A stretch of 64,000 nt of DNA, from assembly GCA_039105265.1 (NCBI GenBank), contig JAPFFF010000049.1:620001-684000 (forward strand), in the 5' to 3' direction. This document shows positions 40,901 through 49,827 of this stretch, piece by piece. The stretch is from Tritrichomonas musculus (taxonomy: Eukaryota; Parabasalia; Tritrichomonadida; Tritrichomonadidae). Below the pieces are notes generated by a model, which was not told the DNA's origin, searched no databases, and was given only the letters and a program-made list of their open reading frames with translations. Within the stretch, counting starts at the first letter, position 1. The number at the start of each line of letters is the position of its first letter. A program made the translations under genes and the position numbers.

Positions 40901-41173
40901 ACCATCTAATGATTCACTTTTTACCACTACATTCTTTTTGTTCTTCTTATGTAATTGCCTTAACATTTCAGTGAATGCTAATCTTTTATCTTCATTATCT
41001 CCAATGTCTATTTCAAATGATATTTCTTTATTTGCCTTTTGCATAAATTCCTTCATCTGTTTTTTAAATTTTGGTTTGTCTTTAATATTTTTGATTCTTT
41101 CTTTGTATTCTTTTCTGGCTTCAGTTTTTGCAGTGGAGTAGAGGTCAACTGAGATGTCAAAGAGGTAAGTCAT
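37973..41173 (-). CDS. polB: Protein-primed family B DNA polymerase (Maverick B)
   Basis: A 1066-residue replicative polymerase of the protein-primed B family, the hallmark of Polintons. Exonuclease motifs: YSDFETDT (Exo I, near residue 376), FHNLKYDACFF (Exo II, near 438) and YYCKLDC (Exo III, near 598). Polymerase motifs: DAVSLYPSAM (motif A, near 687), KLLLNSIYGKS (motif B, near 828) and YTDTDS (motif C, near 925). The 350-residue N-terminal extension is typical of Maverick enzymes and may hold the terminal-protein region. An OTU-like or other domain near residues 205-300 (NNYQDNCLVYACIQSGVF..., HFIVRRIDEN) is possible: its Cys after QDN resembles a cysteine-protease nucleophile, but this is tentative. 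The whole frame is open. Confidence 0.93.
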   Translation of the reverse strand: MTYLFDISVDLYSTAKTEARKEYKERIKNIKDKPKFKKQMKEFMQKANKEISFEIDIGDNEDKRLAFTEMLRQLHKKNKKNVVVKSESLDGEDYKWFTISSARNIDTTIGHISGTIDLNDDCSDNNPWVGNVFIPAKYQLLFIKNKRKGKQTTFTIDKQDNKGKLYEEEIEIDEEYRESPDGGFFPYINLSDIDLTKYQIFKSVEKNNYQDNCLVYACIQSGVFTNEEINQLRFMVKTRMVPNNLISDIAKYFKCHFIVRRIDENFDTRHQQQIKIDTRKKSWAKDFNRTVDLLLFKNHYMINKPVGNTKLITILRTQFKDNMFREIKACEMNILATNEYNSHLTDYMDLSYDPSLCCQKIDSTELKKEREWSKIYYSDFETDTTLSPHKPYLNITVFRTGKLIHKLIFDSSAGPSSACEGDNIADRLLKSLDNNSLTYFHNLKYDACFFINTPGWDVQITERSGTILQIVMTKYKEIEGTDKKTKKTRKMTIIEKRLTFRNSYSIIPAALASFAKMFQLPVRKEVMAYKLYTEKNIKRKNVSALEFQLQYYMENKDKKTLTQIKQDWKQLIDNAIKCDAYENLQIDIMKYAIYYCKLDCIVLMKGVEKFNRDLIEVFKQTKTDMLDVHNFISISSIGYYYAYRFGCFDDCYQLSGKPQNFIQRCVSGGRTMTANNEKQYVEERLQDFDAVSLYPSAMSIMSGVPKGIPKVIPSDILTEELLDFDQFFAEINIKKIKCKSSNPYNFGQVFSRNEQGSKIFTNNPIDHYYIDKRAFMDLMEFYDFDYEFIRGYYFDEGFNNKINIFIEKLFNLRRKYQDANNPLQQTIKLLLNSIYGKSILKATTTETKCIPKNKAIKYIWKNYNYITEIIENKSIDNVYVKKVKPINNHFNLPHFGASVLSWSKHLMNRVISSAEQNGIDIYYTDTDSIHVKEIDVPRIAEVFKKKYGRELIGKKMTQFHCDWDVFEGAVGGVHSRKLIALGKKSYLDILVDEKGNEGLHVRCKGIPKQCILNKAKRMGITVEELYERMYNGEEIIFNLLDGANCFRKSSSYQQINLPVFERKIKF

Positions 41174-41256
41174 TTACAATGAAATTAAAAAAGCTAAAAA
41201 ATTATCACGCTATAAAAATTATAGCTGAACAGAAAAAATAATTTGCTTGGTATGAA

Positions 41257-41589
41257 ATGTCTGTTGAATACATCTATTTGATTCGTGAGAGAGAATTTGC
41301 TTACACTAATCAACCTGTATATAAAATTGGTAGAACAAATAAAATTGCAACAAGAATGGGACAATATCTTAAAGATAGTGAAGTGTATTTGGTTGAAGCA
41401 GTTAGTGATTCAGTAAAAGTTGAAAAAGAATTAATAACTATATTTGAAGAGAATTATGAGAGAGCAACAACAAAAGATGGAAAAACATGGATTGGTAATG
41501 AATATTTTGTTGGTAATGTTAATGAAATGATTTATATAATTAGAACATATATTTCTTATCACACTCCAAAAGCATGGGTAAAATCTTAG
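41257..41589 (+). CDS. GIY-YIG-like (T5orf172/MUG113) protein (Maverick B)
   Basis: A 110-residue protein: YIYLIREREFAYTNQPVYKIGRT, then R-x-x-Q-Y, VSDSVKVEKELITIFEENYERATTKDGKTWIGNEYFVGNV. This is the compact T5orf172/MUG113 version of the GIY-YIG nuclease fold, frequent in large DNA viruses, with the YIYLIR and YKIGRT strands and the E-L/I-x-x-F and EYF-G patterns. It starts 83 bp from the divergent polymerase gene, so the two may share control sequence. The function is probably DNA cleavage. Confidence 0.75.
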   Translation: MSVEYIYLIREREFAYTNQPVYKIGRTNKIATRMGQYLKDSEVYLVEAVSDSVKVEKELITIFEENYERATTKDGKTWIGNEYFVGNVNEMIYIIRTYISYHTPKAWVKS

Positions 41590-41607
41590 GAATTTTCTAT
41601 AAAATTA

Positions 41608-42262
41608 GCGTCCCAAAAAAATGGGACAGAAAATGGGATCGTTGGGACAGAAATGGGATTGTTTAAAAACACCTTAAACTTGACATGTTTTTGATTCATT
41701 AGATGTCTATTTTGATATATATTTCATATAATATCTTTATTTATATGATCCCATTTATGATCCCATTTTTGAAAAAAGATATATAGAAAAAATTGAATGC
41801 GAGAAATAATTGTAATTATTTTTTTGAGAATATTATTTTGAGAAGTTTGAGGAAACCAAAAATGGGATCACAAAAATGGGACGCATTCAAAAATTGAAAA
41901 TATATTCAAAATAAAATTTTTGTTCGTTATTATTTCTAAAATTTTTTGTATTTGGGTTAACCTATTATATTTTTGGGCTTCCCAAATGTTTTTTGGGCTT
42001 CCCTATCACAGTATTAGGGACGCTCTATGTATGTTTGGGCAACCCAATCACAACTTTGGACCTCCCAATGCTATCCTAGATACTCCCAAATATTGCTTGG
42101 GCAGCTCAAATATCTTAAAAATTTTTTCACTTTTTGAATTCATTATCAAAAATTATAATTGAGAACCCATTGAAAATAAAAATTATAATTGAGAACCCAT
42201 TGAAAATAAAAATTGAGAATTCTTTCAATTTCCTCTATCCCATAAATTTTTGGGACGATCCC
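41608..42262. repeat. Word-array island: ATGGGATC / ATGGGAC (in Maverick B)
   Basis: A 655-bp non-coding island. The words ATGGGAC, ATGGGATC and their complements GTCCCAT and GATCCCAT occur about ten times, clustered at both ends. The two ends are loosely inverted (CGTCCCAAAAA...ATGGGA at the left, TCCCAT...TTTTTGGGACG at the right). The middle holds a second set of words (TTGGGCTTCCC, TGGGCAACCC) and a 42-bp direct repeat (GAGAACCCATTGAAAATAAA, twice near 42161-42208). The phrase TTCGTTATTATTT is shared with the island near 9520. It may be a small insertion. Confidence 0.6.
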
Positions 42263-42491
42263 ACTTTTTATGAAAATCTCTAGAGATTATTTTTTTCTTT
42301 CTATTTTATATTCATCAATATATTTTGAAAATATTTGATTCTTGAAATTTTGGACCTAAAAAATGGGTAAAAAAATCTGATTCCCGGTGTCCTTTCATCA
42401 TCAAGCAAATTAAAAAAATGACTTGCTTTTAAGCAAGGCCCAATCTATGATTGTGATGTGATGAAGTGAAATTTAGAGGAATAATTTTTTG

Positions 42492-42637
42492 GTGAGCCGT
42501 CAGGTATATTTTTTTCTTGGTGAAATGAGAATAATTTTTCTGTGAGACGTCAGGTATATTTTTTTCTTGGTGAAATGAGAATTATTTTTCTGTGAGCCGT
42601 CATGCATATTTTTTGTGTATTGTCAGGTATATTTTTA
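42492..42637. repeat. 50-bp tandem repeat, nearly three units
   Basis: Two full 50-bp units starting GTGAGCCGTCAGGTATATTT (42492) and GTGAGACGTCAGGTATATTT (42542), then a shortened third unit from 42592 (GTGAGCCGTCATGCATATTT). They lie in the gap between the GIY-YIG gene and the convergent 244-residue gene, so they would be in 3' untranslated sequence. Confidence 0.85.
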
Positions 42638-42671
42638 TATTTTTGCTTCATCTAATTTTTCATCTCATTAT

Positions 42672-43406
42672 TTATTTAGTTAATACATCATATATGTTTG
42701 CTTCAGTGGCAGGTTTTATCTTTAATGTAATGAACAATGGGGATTTCAAGATTACTGGTTGGAACATAAAATCAACTAGTCTCATTTCCAAATACTTTAA
42801 TGAATCTGTGTTAACTTTAACTTTAATTGGTTTAGATTCATCATAATTGACAATTAATGCTTCCCTATTCATTATCATTGTACCTATATTTGCAATAATA
42901 GATGGAGTATATTCTTGGCCTTCAATGGTTGAATGTGCTGCAACTCCCTGAAGTGATACCAAATATAATTTATTTGCCAAATCTAGAATTGGAATATCTG
43001 GAACATTTTTTTCTTCATTAGCATCAACTTCAAATTCTTTACAGTTGAATAGTCCAGTAATTAATTTTGCTCTATGACTTCCTTCCTTAAATGTTATATC
43101 TTTATTGGGTGTTAATGATATTGTTCTATTATTTACATTCTTGAACTCAATTGTGTCCTGACATGCATTTAAAAATTTAACCAAAGAACCAAATGAATAA
43201 GTATATGACTCCACAAAATCAATTCTTATATCTCCATTATTGGTTGTTTCAAATATTAAATAATCTTCAGCTGTTGTTAACAAAATGTTGGCTTTGGTAT
43301 TAATGGATGAAACATAATACTTCACGTAAGGACATTTCCATGGTATATCTATATTCATCCTTACAGTATTATAATTTTCTGGTTTGCTTTGAATAGAATA
43401 CAACAT
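42672..43406 (-). CDS. Candidate minor capsid (penton-like) protein (Maverick B)
   Basis: A 244-residue beta-rich protein. Its end (KVNTDSLKYLEMRLVDFMFQPVILKSPLFITLKIKP) has the 'L..LVD..F.P..L..PL.ITLKI' shape of the last strands of the single jelly-roll penton proteins of Polintons and virophages, and the length suits that fold. The assignment is by pattern, not by a firm motif. It is divergent from the 639-residue fibre-like gene, 19 bp away, so both starts share a tiny control region. No counterpart is visible in D within the window. Confidence 0.45.
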   Translation of the reverse strand: MLYSIQSKPENYNTVRMNIDIPWKCPYVKYYVSSINTKANILLTTAEDYLIFETTNNGDIRIDFVESYTYSFGSLVKFLNACQDTIEFKNVNNRTISLTPNKDITFKEGSHRAKLITGLFNCKEFEVDANEEKNVPDIPILDLANKLYLVSLQGVAAHSTIEGQEYTPSIIANIGTMIMNREALIVNYDESKPIKVKVNTDSLKYLEMRLVDFMFQPVILKSPLFITLKIKPATEANIYDVLTK

Positions 43407-43425
43407 TATTTAATTTCAGATTAAA

Positions 43426-45345
43426 ATGTCTTTAGCACTTTATTCTGTCAAGAGCAAAGAAGCATCAAAACTGAAATCCAATGAGATAGAAATTAATATT
43501 GATGAAGATAAAATAATTAACTTTGAAAATACTATTGAACCTGATGAAATGGTACAATTCAATTGTGTCTACAATAAAGCTGAAATAGATGAAAAAATAG
43601 TTGGAGATTATTTAGAAAAGAATGGTGGACTGGAAGGATTTGGTGCATTAAATATTATGGCAGGGAAAGGTATTCATACATTTAATGTTGATGGAACATT
43701 ACATGAAAACAATTATGCTACCAATCTAAATAAGTTATATGAAAGATTAAAAGCAAGTGCAACAAATTTACAGACTTACCTAAATGTATTAAAAGATGAA
43801 ATAGCAGAAAATATTGGTACAGCTGAATTAATTCCAGGGGCAGAACTATCTATTATTGTAGATGCTACACAAACAAAAGATGTAGATGTAAGTTCATATT
43901 CTAAATTAATTGCTGCATTAGGAAATAATAATACTAGTATCTTAAGTGTTGTTGATAATATCTATGACACAATTAATGATTTGGATAGCTTTACTGTATC
44001 TGAATTTTTGAATGCAATATTACAAGAGAACCAAACTATGACTTCAATTAAAGAAAACAAAGCAGATGAAATATATGAAGCAACACAAGAAAACATTACC
44101 AAATATACAGAATTAGTATCAGCTATCAAGAATTTAAGTGAATGCTTGAAAAATATTTTAATTGTTGAGAAGAATTTGGATATGAAATATATTAAAGAAA
44201 TTAAAACAGAAAAACCTGAAGAAGAGATACCATTAGCTGTTACTGATGAGGAGACCAAAAAAACTGAATATATTTACACTTATGAAACAGCAAATAAGCA
44301 TGCAGATACACTAACAGAAATAATAAACCTGATAAATTCATCTAATGAAAATATTGAAAAATGGTTAAAGAAAATAGAGGAAACAAAAACAACTGGAATA
44401 GATTTTACCAATTTGAATGATTTGAAAGTGATACAAAAAAATACAAACACATCTTCTTATGAAATTAAACCACAATCTATCACAAGCCTGAATGGTATGA
44501 TAACAAATATGAGTACCAATAATGAAAATATTTCTAACTGGATTTCTAATAATACAATAGACTTTAATAAAACAGGCCAGGATAAGGCAATGGAGAAAAT
44601 TACAAATGAAACCACTAATGAAACTACATTTGATATTAAACCTAAAAATGTTGCCAATTTTACTGAATTTGTTGAAGCAACAAATAGTACTAATGAAAAT
44701 GTTAATTCATTCTTACAACAATTAGATAGTGGAACAATTACATATCCAGATTTATTGGATGCATTTGGGTCTAATATTTCAATGTGTCTAATAAATGAAA
44801 GAACTAATGAACCAGAAATTTGTAAAGTACAGATAGAAATTACTCCAATAGCAACTCCTTCTCCTCCTGATACAACACCTGCCCCAGAAGATACAACACC
44901 ATCTTTTGTAGTTGACCCTGATGGAAACAATTATAAATTCCCAACAAAAGAACAAATTGATGAGATAAAAGAAAAGCCAACATTAAAGGTTAACACAACA
45001 GGTATTACAATTCCTATTTATGTAGGGTTGAAATATACAGTAAAAGGCTTGAAATGGTTCAAAAATATAGTATACAATATATTATCAACATATTCATCAA
45101 TGACAAAAAAAGTTCGCAAAAATATATCACAAGGACTATACAAAGCAACAGAAATATTTTTTAAATTAGTATTTAATCTCTTTTATTTTATATGGAATAT
45201 TCCATTGAAAAGTTTTGCCTTTAAAGCTTTAAAGGGGGCAACAAATATTATCATAGAAATTATGAATCCAAATAATTTTGTTGATGAAAATATTGTAGAT
45301 TACCAAGACCCAGACATTAAAGAAGTCATTGATGAATTAATTTAA
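43426..45345 (+). CDS. Large fibre-like protein with hydrophobic end (Maverick B)
   Basis: A 639-residue frame. Near the front it has YNKAEIDEKIV, the tail-fibre-type 'Y-x-K-A-E-I-D' word, then long helical, Asn/Thr-rich segments with several internal repeats (TNENISNWI, STNENVNSFL, SSNENIEKWL), a Pro/Thr-rich linker (PSPPDTTPAPEDTTPSF) and a basic hydrophobic end (LVFNLFYFIWNIPLKSF). The repeats suggest a trimeric, extended fibre with a membrane- or capsid-anchoring end. The frame ends exactly where repeat R1 has inserted (45342). Confidence 0.55.
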   Translation: MSLALYSVKSKEASKLKSNEIEINIDEDKIINFENTIEPDEMVQFNCVYNKAEIDEKIVGDYLEKNGGLEGFGALNIMAGKGIHTFNVDGTLHENNYATNLNKLYERLKASATNLQTYLNVLKDEIAENIGTAELIPGAELSIIVDATQTKDVDVSSYSKLIAALGNNNTSILSVVDNIYDTINDLDSFTVSEFLNAILQENQTMTSIKENKADEIYEATQENITKYTELVSAIKNLSECLKNILIVEKNLDMKYIKEIKTEKPEEEIPLAVTDEETKKTEYIYTYETANKHADTLTEIINLINSSNENIEKWLKKIEETKTTGIDFTNLNDLKVIQKNTNTSSYEIKPQSITSLNGMITNMSTNNENISNWISNNTIDFNKTGQDKAMEKITNETTNETTFDIKPKNVANFTEFVEATNSTNENVNSFLQQLDSGTITYPDLLDAFGSNISMCLINERTNEPEICKVQIEITPIATPSPPDTTPAPEDTTPSFVVDPDGNNYKFPTKEQIDEIKEKPTLKVNTTGITIPIYVGLKYTVKGLKWFKNIVYNILSTYSSMTKKVRKNISQGLYKATEIFFKLVFNLFYFIWNIPLKSFAFKALKGATNIIIEIMNPNNFVDENIVDYQDPDIKEVIDELI

Positions 45346-47390
45346 TGGTCTCACTGTGGGGAAGATTTTTCCCCATGGGGGAAATCCTTGGGGAAATGTA
45401 ACCATCTCTTTTCAAAATTTTTTTTTGAAATAAAAATATAGGAAATATTATGATATTTACTGAAGCATTTGATGAATTTTGAAATATCAAATAGCAAAAG
45501 TGCAAATACTGTCTATTCATATATTTATCAACGTTTGGAATTTGCAATTTTGTTTTTCTCTAATAATAATTTATTGCAAATTTTTATGAGAAAATATAAA
45601 GTTGCTTTAAAAGTATTTGAAATTATTAAAACGAAAATTTTTTTCTGAAAGCTTTCGATATTATAAATATAAAGTTATCTTATTAAATACTAAATATCAT
45701 TTATATTTTTAATTATATATATAATTTTCATTTGATAATATAATAATAAAATAATGTTAAAATGGAACTACTAAGATAGAAATATATAAAACCATATTTT
45801 AACAAAATTTTCGATAAATTATGAAAATTCAAAAAAGTGGCAAAAATTCGATACCTACAGTTAACAGTCAAATTATTAAATTCTCAAAAGATGTAATGCA
45901 TTGCATCAAATATTAATGTAGAGTGTTAAGGTAGTATTCCTTTCATATATAAAGAAATCATCATTTTTCTGAAAAACAATTAAATGAAGGAAAAAATCAT
46001 ATATAAAGAATGTTTACTTTAAATAGCCATCAAAATAGAATAAATATAAAGTATTATAGACTAATCTATTAAAAGTATTGAATTATTCCAAATTGTTCAT
46101 GAGAAAAACTTATTTTAAAATCATTTAAAAAAATGAAGCAGATTTTGTCCCGAAATTGACTTTTGTCTACCAACTATATATTTTATGTTGTTGAGCAATT
46201 AATTTTTGATCGCAATTTTCACGATATTTGGCTTCAGACGTTGATTGCAATTCGCTGATATTGCCATTGAGCGATTAATTTTTGATCATAATTCACTAAT
46301 ATTTCAACTTAGGGATTTAATTTCCCGATATTCGGCTTCGATTTTTGATTGTAATTCTGAAATCTTGGTATTAAGTTGTTCAACTTGTTGTTGTGGTTCT
46401 TATTTTCAGAGTTCAATCTTGAGATTTCGTTGGTCAATTCAGTGATCTTTCATTTGATGGCTTCGATTTCTCTGTTTTTGACTTCAACAGTGGATTGAAG
46501 TTCAGCAATCGTGCATTTGAGTGATTCAATTGTTGAATTATAATCATTGATCTTGTCATTGAGGCTTCCGATCTCTCTATCCTTGGCTTCATTTGTTGAT
46601 TGCAACTAGCTGATCTTGCCTTTTAGAGCTTCGATTTCTCTGTTCCTTGTTTCAATAGTTGATTGTGATTGTGCAATCTGCTTATTGGGTCCTTCGATTG
46701 TCGAATTCAATTCATTGATCTTGCTGTTGAGTGCTTCAATCTCTCTGTTCTTGGCTCCAACAATTGTTTGAAGTTCTGTAGTCTTGACATTGAGGGATTC
46801 AAATGTAGCTGTCATCTCGCTCATCTTGCCAATCAGTGCTTCGATTTCTCTGTTCTTAGCTCCAATTGTTGATTGTTATCCTGCAATCTGTACATTGAGT
46901 CCTTTGATTGTTGAATTCAATTCATTGATCATGTCGTTGAGTGCTTCAATCTCTCTGTTCTTGGTATCAACAGTGGGCTATATTTCCGCATTTATTTAAT
47001 AAAAAATGATATGAAAAAACATATCACATCAAAAGATATTTTTAAAATGAATTTAAACTTGACGTTAAGTATAAATTCGGCGGGCTTTTTAAAGTCAAAT
47101 TATTGTTAAATCTTAAAGTTTTTTTTTAATTTTACTATATTTTTGGGTTTAAATATTATATTCATAAAAATATTAACGATTTATAAGTTTCGGTTTTAAA
47201 TTTATTATGAATTAAAAAAAAATGATTTAAATTTATTCAAATATAGTTAAATTATAAAGTTCTACATTTGCTCTATCATGGTTGGCATGCATTCTTTATT
47301 AAAAAAAATTATTTTTATATAATATTCTTCTTTTTAAAAAGAATTTAATGGATTAACTTATAAAAAATTATCTTTATTCGATAGTATATT
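45342..47390. repeat. Dispersed repeat R1, copy 2 (inserted in Maverick B)
   Basis: The first 982 bp match 26048-27027. The copy begins after TTAA like copy 1. Beyond the shared part it continues into a coiled-coil coding remnant on the minus strand (46320-46980) and AT-rich DNA. The right border is placed near 47390, where sequence resembling the start of the fibre-like gene family of B resumes; this border is approximate. No transposase is seen. Confidence 0.65.
46320..46980 (-). pseudogene. Decayed coiled-coil protein gene inside R1
   Basis: On the minus strand a repeated 27-30-residue pattern of the type 'NREIEALNSKINELNSTIE' recurs about six times (ELQTIVGAKNREIEALNSKI, QSQSTIETRNREIEALKGKI, and so on), as in long coiled-coil proteins. 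Stop codons interrupt it in the visible copy (for example near 46606 and 46450), so it is not expressed as a whole. It may be a host coiled-coil gene captured by the repeat. Confidence 0.6.
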
Positions 47391-47452
47391 TTACTATAGA
47401 AAATGGCCACCCCAATTATTATGTTAAGAGCAAAGATTTATCTACCAGTACA

Positions 47453-49798
47453 ATGAAATTGCATGATAAGTATTATAATGTCCTACTAATTAAAATATCA
47501 GATGAAATAAAGAGTGCCATAACAAAAATAACTGATACAACAAAAATGTTTAGAATAATATTGAGAACAAATATTTTGTATGACACAGATGGAAATCTAA
47601 TTAAAGAGTTCTTCATATATGTAAAAGATGGAAAGCAATATAATCCTGTGATATCAAGAAACCCAGACACTAACTTTTATTCTGTAATGAGCATTGGAGA
47701 TGAAGATTTAGATGAGCCATCAATGAAAACTAGTTTTTATATTGCATTTGATAAGACATCAGCTGTTAATCCTTATGAACTTTATCATAAGGGAGAAATA
47801 AGTATACAATATTTATTATCACAAGATTCTTTGGTAGCTGTAAAGCCAACAATAAAGTGTGATATTATTGAAGCTGAGAATGCACTAAAATTATACAAAA
47901 AAGATAACCTATACCTTTATTTACCAAATATTATTACTGAAGAAAGTTTAGAAATAGAGGCACCAGATACAAATAAAGTAGAAAAGGAATTCTACAAAAT
48001 CATCTATAAAATACCCACTGATTATGTTATCCCTAATGGCCTAGAATTTAGCTTTAAAGAATTCTGTTTTGGTAATGAATGGACATTAAAATGGAATGGT
48101 TCTGAATGGACAGATAATAATTGTCAAGGATTGCTTAGAGGTAAGGTATCATCTAAATTAAGAAAGGTCAATTCCAAACAAAACTCTGATGGTGCTATTG
48201 GTTGCTTCATCTTAATTAAAGACACAGAAACACATCACTCTGTAATCCCTGAAAGTAGTAATGGTTTATTATATGGCTTAATTGAAAATAGCACTATTGA
48301 TACAACAATTTGGTATACAAATAGAGAAGAAAGTGATGACGGCGCTTTATATGATGTTGAATGGCTATTTGACAAAAAGTTAAATGGAGCAAGTTGTGAA
48401 GGATATGATATGTTAAATACTTATTTCACATTTGGTAATTTATCAAGCGGGAAATTTAATTACTTAAATCTTAAAAAAATAGCATTAACAATAACATTGA
48501 GGGGTTCAAGTATATCAAACACATTCACATTTGAAAGCACTGGAGTTAGAAGGACAACTAAAAATGATAGGGCCTACATTGACTTAAAACCAATGATAGA
48601 TTGCATAGAACAGCTTGCTTATAAATGGGAAGACACTAGAATTAAATCAAGAGATATAGAATTATATTTAAGAAAAGATTTAGTTGACCCCATAGAAGAA
48701 ATAAGTTGGAACCCTGAAACAAATCCATTTCAATATATCATTAGAAATCAATTTTATGAAATCAAACCAAGGCCAGATGCTGCTTCAACTTTATATACTG
48801 ATTTTAATATTACCTCATCAAAAATAATTACAGCTGATAATATTACAACAATGAGGAGTGATTTAAATGTTGTTTCAAATAATTATGATGTAATGAATTA
48901 TGATGTATCAAAAATAAGAAAGGAAGTAAATACACTAAATACACAAATGGCTATACAAATATTGAAAACACAATATTTAGAACAAGCTGTAAATGCCATT
49001 CAAGTTGCCGGTGCAATAAAGCTTGCATTCTCTACCCCAATGGCTGTCTTGGGAGCAATTGGTTTGGCTGTATCTACTGTTGGGATTGAATTTGGTGTAC
49101 ATACCATTTATAATGGTAATGATGTTTCTGATTTAACATATGAACAATTACAAAATACATACCCAGATGCTGATACATCTAATATACAAAATGTTGATGC
49201 AGGACAAATTAATCAAGTTGTTGGTAGTATTGGTGCTGAACCAGATTTATTAAATAGCTATTGGAATCAGTATAGAGATTTAGTTATGGATTTAGATATG
49301 TGGGATGGAAATGAAGAAATGTGCGACCAGATATTTAATCAATTAAATGAATTAGTACAAACAATAGATAGAGAATTCCCTGGAGCTGAATTGCCACCAT
49401 GGGTTTCAGTAATTGTTCATGCACCAGATGTTCAAACATTAGCAGCTAAAACAAATAAAGTTTCTGACCAACAAATATTAGGCTCATTAATTAAATGGTG
49501 TGAAACTGATTATAAAAGATTAGATGACCCAACAAAATTTAAAGACAATTGGTTTAACCCAGATAAAGCAGTACTATCTTTATCTGCTACAATTGATATT
49601 TGTAATAGGATGAGAGATTCCATGAAATTTCCAATTATGATATTAGCAAAAAATATGGAAGCAATAAATAATATTAATATGGATGAATATTACAAGAAGA
49701 GTGAAGTGGATGAGATGCTACAACAGAAGGATGCCATAATTGAATCACTAGAAAATAGAATTGCTGCATTAGAGAAGAAGTGTGCAAATATAGAGTAG
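47453..49798 (+). CDS. Large fibre/adhesin-like protein, paralogue 1 (Maverick B)
   Basis: A 781-residue frame from the first ATG; similarity to its neighbour continues slightly upstream of it. Shared with the 1251-residue paralogue: RIILRTNILYDTDGNLIKEFFIYVKDGK, FCFGNEWTLKWNGSEW, LRKDLVDPIEEISWNPETNPFQYIIRNQFYE and TLYTDFNITSSKIITADNITTMRSDLN. A Gly/Ala/Val-rich hydrophobic segment lies near residue 525-560. The end is YYKKSEVDEMLQQKDAIIESLENRIAALEKK, a tail-fibre word followed by a coiled coil. It is a likely trimeric attachment fibre; function inferred. The R1 insertion abuts its 5' side. Confidence 0.55.
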   Translation: MKLHDKYYNVLLIKISDEIKSAITKITDTTKMFRIILRTNILYDTDGNLIKEFFIYVKDGKQYNPVISRNPDTNFYSVMSIGDEDLDEPSMKTSFYIAFDKTSAVNPYELYHKGEISIQYLLSQDSLVAVKPTIKCDIIEAENALKLYKKDNLYLYLPNIITEESLEIEAPDTNKVEKEFYKIIYKIPTDYVIPNGLEFSFKEFCFGNEWTLKWNGSEWTDNNCQGLLRGKVSSKLRKVNSKQNSDGAIGCFILIKDTETHHSVIPESSNGLLYGLIENSTIDTTIWYTNREESDDGALYDVEWLFDKKLNGASCEGYDMLNTYFTFGNLSSGKFNYLNLKKIALTITLRGSSISNTFTFESTGVRRTTKNDRAYIDLKPMIDCIEQLAYKWEDTRIKSRDIELYLRKDLVDPIEEISWNPETNPFQYIIRNQFYEIKPRPDAASTLYTDFNITSSKIITADNITTMRSDLNVVSNNYDVMNYDVSKIRKEVNTLNTQMAIQILKTQYLEQAVNAIQVAGAIKLAFSTPMAVLGAIGLAVSTVGIEFGVHTIYNGNDVSDLTYEQLQNTYPDADTSNIQNVDAGQINQVVGSIGAEPDLLNSYWNQYRDLVMDLDMWDGNEEMCDQIFNQLNELVQTIDREFPGAELPPWVSVIVHAPDVQTLAAKTNKVSDQQILGSLIKWCETDYKRLDDPTKFKDNWFNPDKAVLSLSATIDICNRMRDSMKFPIMILAKNMEAINNINMDEYYKKSEVDEMLQQKDAIIESLENRIAALEKKCANIE

Positions 49799-49827
49799 AT
49801 TAGGGAATAATTTTTTTAGAGAATTAA

